Translations under genes and position numbers: made by a program
The notes under the pieces: generated by a model
The model's database searches: none
Seen by the model: the letters and a program-made list of their open reading frames with translations, nothing else
What the model was told of the DNA's origin: nothing
Shown: positions 13,926 through 15,072 of the stretch, one piece after another
Position numbering within the stretch: position 1 is the first letter of the stretch
How the letters are laid out: every line of letters starts with the position of its first letter
From: Candidatus Latescibacterota bacterium
GTDB lineage: Bacteria > Latescibacterota > MVCY01
Reading direction: 5' to 3'
DNA: 15,072 nucleotides
NCBI GenBank assembly: GCA_030608245.1
Contig: JAUWEO010000013.1
Span: 1 to 15,072, forward strand

Positions 13926-14321
13926 TCACCTCCCAAGATTTTTGCCAAAGGCCAATTTGCGGAAGTCGCTCCCGATAATGACCAACACATCCTCTATCCG
14001 GTAGGGGTCCTGTTTTACCTGCTGGACGCAGTTTTCTACACCCAGGGTCTGAGCAACCTGCTGGGCCTTCTCTATGTGGCCTGATCTGTCTACTACGATT
14101 GTCTCCAGAAAGTCAAAGTTCTCGGCGTTTCCGAAATTGACTACATCGAAACCGCTCCTACGGAGCAAGGCCGTGACTTTGCGTGCCATCCCTGTCTCTT
14201 CACAGCCATTAAGCACCTCCACCCGGATGGGCATCACCTCCTTCTGGGATTTTGGCACAGGCTGGTTACAACCAGACCAAAGGAGAACAATCAAGATTGT
14301 TCCTACTATTCTGCTCAGCAT
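13926..14321 (-). CDS. LytR C-terminal-domain lipoprotein (LytR_C)
   Basis: The 131-residue product begins MLSRIVGTILIVLLWSGCNQ, a short hydrophobic signal with a lipobox-like LLWSGC; Cys18 would be lipidated. Tryptophan at -3 is unusual, so lipidation is likely but not certain. The remainder fits the LytR_C domain: IRVEVLNGCEETGMARKVTA, LLRRSGFDVVNFGNAENFDF and a terminal DVLVIIGSDF. This domain often follows LytR-CpsA-Psr ligases but also occurs alone, as here; its own function is not settled. The ATG at 14321 has AAAAGGA five nt upstream and is preferred to a TTG at 14363, which lies inside a terminator hairpin. rsfS starts four nt after its stop. Confidence 0.85.
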   Translation of the reverse strand: MLSRIVGTILIVLLWSGCNQPVPKSQKEVMPIRVEVLNGCEETGMARKVTALLRRSGFDVVNFGNAENFDFLETIVVDRSGHIEKAQQVAQTLGVENCVQQVKQDPYRIEDVLVIIGSDFRKLAFGKNLGR

Positions 14322-14345
14322 CTTTGTCCTTTTCTCTCGGCACAC

Positions 14346-14381
14346 AAAAAAGGACGGACACAACTGAGATTGTGCACGTCC
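14346..14381 (-). terminator. Intrinsic terminator just upstream of the LytR_C gene
   Basis: On the minus strand GGACG (14381-14377) pairs with CGTCC (14356-14352). After a 2x2 internal loop, CACAA (14374-14370) pairs with TTGTG (14363-14359) around a six-base loop. Six T follow at once (14351-14346). This is a complete Rho-independent terminator. Its T-run ends 24 nt before the LytR_C ATG. It either ends transcription from the gene at 14607-15068 or acts as an attenuator for the LytR_C-rsfS-kinase operon. Confidence 0.75.
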
Positions 14382-14479
14382 CTCTTCATATCCTTATAGA
14401 AAGGGAATTTAACCAGATCTGCCATAAATTCTTCCCCAGAGAAAAATGTGGGTGTCCCTGGACCATTGGGATAACTAAT

Positions 14480-14503
14480 CACAGAGATACGAAGGTCACA
14501 GAG
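14480..14503. repeat. Degenerate 8-nt periodic repeat D
   Basis: CACAGAGA, TACGAAGG and TCACAGAG follow each other at 14480, 14488 and 14496. The 8-nt period and base choice are like those in element B (CACAAAGA...). I see no matching inverted arm nearby, so it is probably a half or decayed copy. It lies in the 285-bp gap between the LytR_C gene and the envelope protein gene. Apart from this repeat and the terminator, I see nothing else in that gap. Confidence 0.4.
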
Positions 14504-14606
14504 TTGCAGTATGTTAAGAGAGTTCTCTCTCTTTTTCTGTCACTCTATCGGTTAAATAAATCGCCCAACGATCAAGGGGCACTGACCCAAAAAAAGTTGC
14601 TCAGTT

Positions 14607-15068
14607 TTATCGGCTAAATCGCTGGCAATACGGATATCCACAAGAGTTGTACAGCGATGGCAGTACTCTGTATTGGAAGCTCAAAGAGAAGTTGCGATTG
14701 GGCCGATAGAGCACTTCGACCGCTGGCAAGAAACTTCCGTCAGTAGATTTCCCTGCACCCAGAAGAGAATTGTGCAAATAGCCCATCTCCAATTTCAGAG
14801 AGATGGGTGCCGAAAACTGGTAGATGAGGCGGTTAAGATAAAATCCGCTGGCTTGGCTCCTTTTGCCGTCGGAAAGAAACATCAACGAGTAACTCTGCGA
14901 CATCGAAAGGCGATTCGGATCAAGTAAGCCTAAACTATTTAGATGCTTGATGCCCAATTGTTGGTCATTCCGAACCGCAGAACCAATCAAGGAATTCTCT
15001 GCCCCACAGGTGGAAAAAGCGACTACAGCTATCAGACCCCCAACCAAAACGAATATCCACCGTTTCAT
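14607..15068 (-). CDS. Secreted or envelope protein of unknown function
   Basis: The 153-residue product starts with a clear signal sequence (MKRWIFVLVGGLIAVVAFST, then CGAENS). The mature part has LLDPNRLSMSQSYSLMFLSD (48-67) and alternating polar and hydrophobic strands such as GFYLNRLIYQFS, ISLKLEMGYLHNS and NFSLSFQYRVLPS. Such strands suggest a small outer-membrane or surface beta structure. I recognise the LDPxRLSMSxSYS pattern from hypothetical proteins of uncultured FCB-group bacteria but know no function. The end, YNSCGYPYCQRF, has two cysteines. FSTC is a poor lipobox, so signal peptidase I cleavage is more likely. The ATG lies five bases from the window edge, so the ribosome binding site and any longer start cannot be judged. 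Confidence 0.72.
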   Translation of the reverse strand: MKRWIFVLVGGLIAVVAFSTCGAENSLIGSAVRNDQQLGIKHLNSLGLLDPNRLSMSQSYSLMFLSDGKRSQASGFYLNRLIYQFSAPISLKLEMGYLHNSLLGAGKSTDGSFLPAVEVLYRPNRNFSLSFQYRVLPSLYNSCGYPYCQRFSR

Positions 15069-15072
15069 CCTC

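Noticed and set aside
13922..13990. Longer rsfS frame starting at 13990
   Set aside because: It would overlap the LytR_C gene by 65 nt, and its N-terminus is unlike RsfS; the TTG at 13921 gives normal length and a GGAGG.
14581..14605. Terminator at the run of seven A (14589-14595) after the envelope gene
   Set aside because: On the minus strand only a 4-bp stem with a long loop precedes the T-run; the hairpin at 14346-14381 is far better.

Overview
The window is bacterial DNA and runs from the tail of an rRNA operon into a dense block of housekeeping and metabolic genes. Positions 1-669 (plus strand) hold the 3' end of a 23S rRNA, a short spacer, a 5S rRNA and a T-run. About 730 bp without a convincing gene follow, then one plus-strand gene for a cobalamin-binding radical SAM protein. 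Everything after that is on the minus strand.

In order of minus-strand transcription (right to left) the genes are: a secreted or envelope protein whose upstream region is outside the window (15068-14607); an intrinsic terminator; a LytR C-terminal-domain lipoprotein, rsfS and a PfkB-family kinase, which are tightly coupled; mtnA; tdh and kbl (threonine to glycine plus acetyl-CoA); priA; pyrF, pyrE and a GNAT acetyltransferase; and a DUF4855 protein that converges on the radical SAM gene. PyrE and PyrF make UMP from orotate. Tdh and Kbl form the threonine dehydrogenase pathway. MtnA and the PfkB kinase may act together on a phosphorylated pentose, but that is inference.

The organism looks like an uncultivated bacterium with medium GC. 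The 14607-15068 protein resembles envelope proteins I associate with candidate phyla of the FCB group (the Fibrobacteres-Chlorobi-Bacteroidetes superphylum). I hold this placement loosely; the 16S gene is outside the window. Shine-Dalgarno sites are strong, and three genes (mtnA, rsfS, the kinase) appear to start with TTG.

Five points stand out. (1) PriA is full length with all eight zinc-binding cysteines, but its ATPase/helicase motifs I and VI are destroyed and II and V are altered, which suggests a naturally helicase-dead replication restart protein. (2) Several intergenic gaps carry short inverted-repeat elements built from 8-nt or 10-nt periodic motifs. (3) A strong terminator lies only 25 nt before the LytR_C start codon, as if it were an attenuator. 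(4) Two abutting palindromes overlap a promoter-like sequence before tdh. (5) mtnA and a PfkB kinase are neighbours without an mtnK or mtnP in view.
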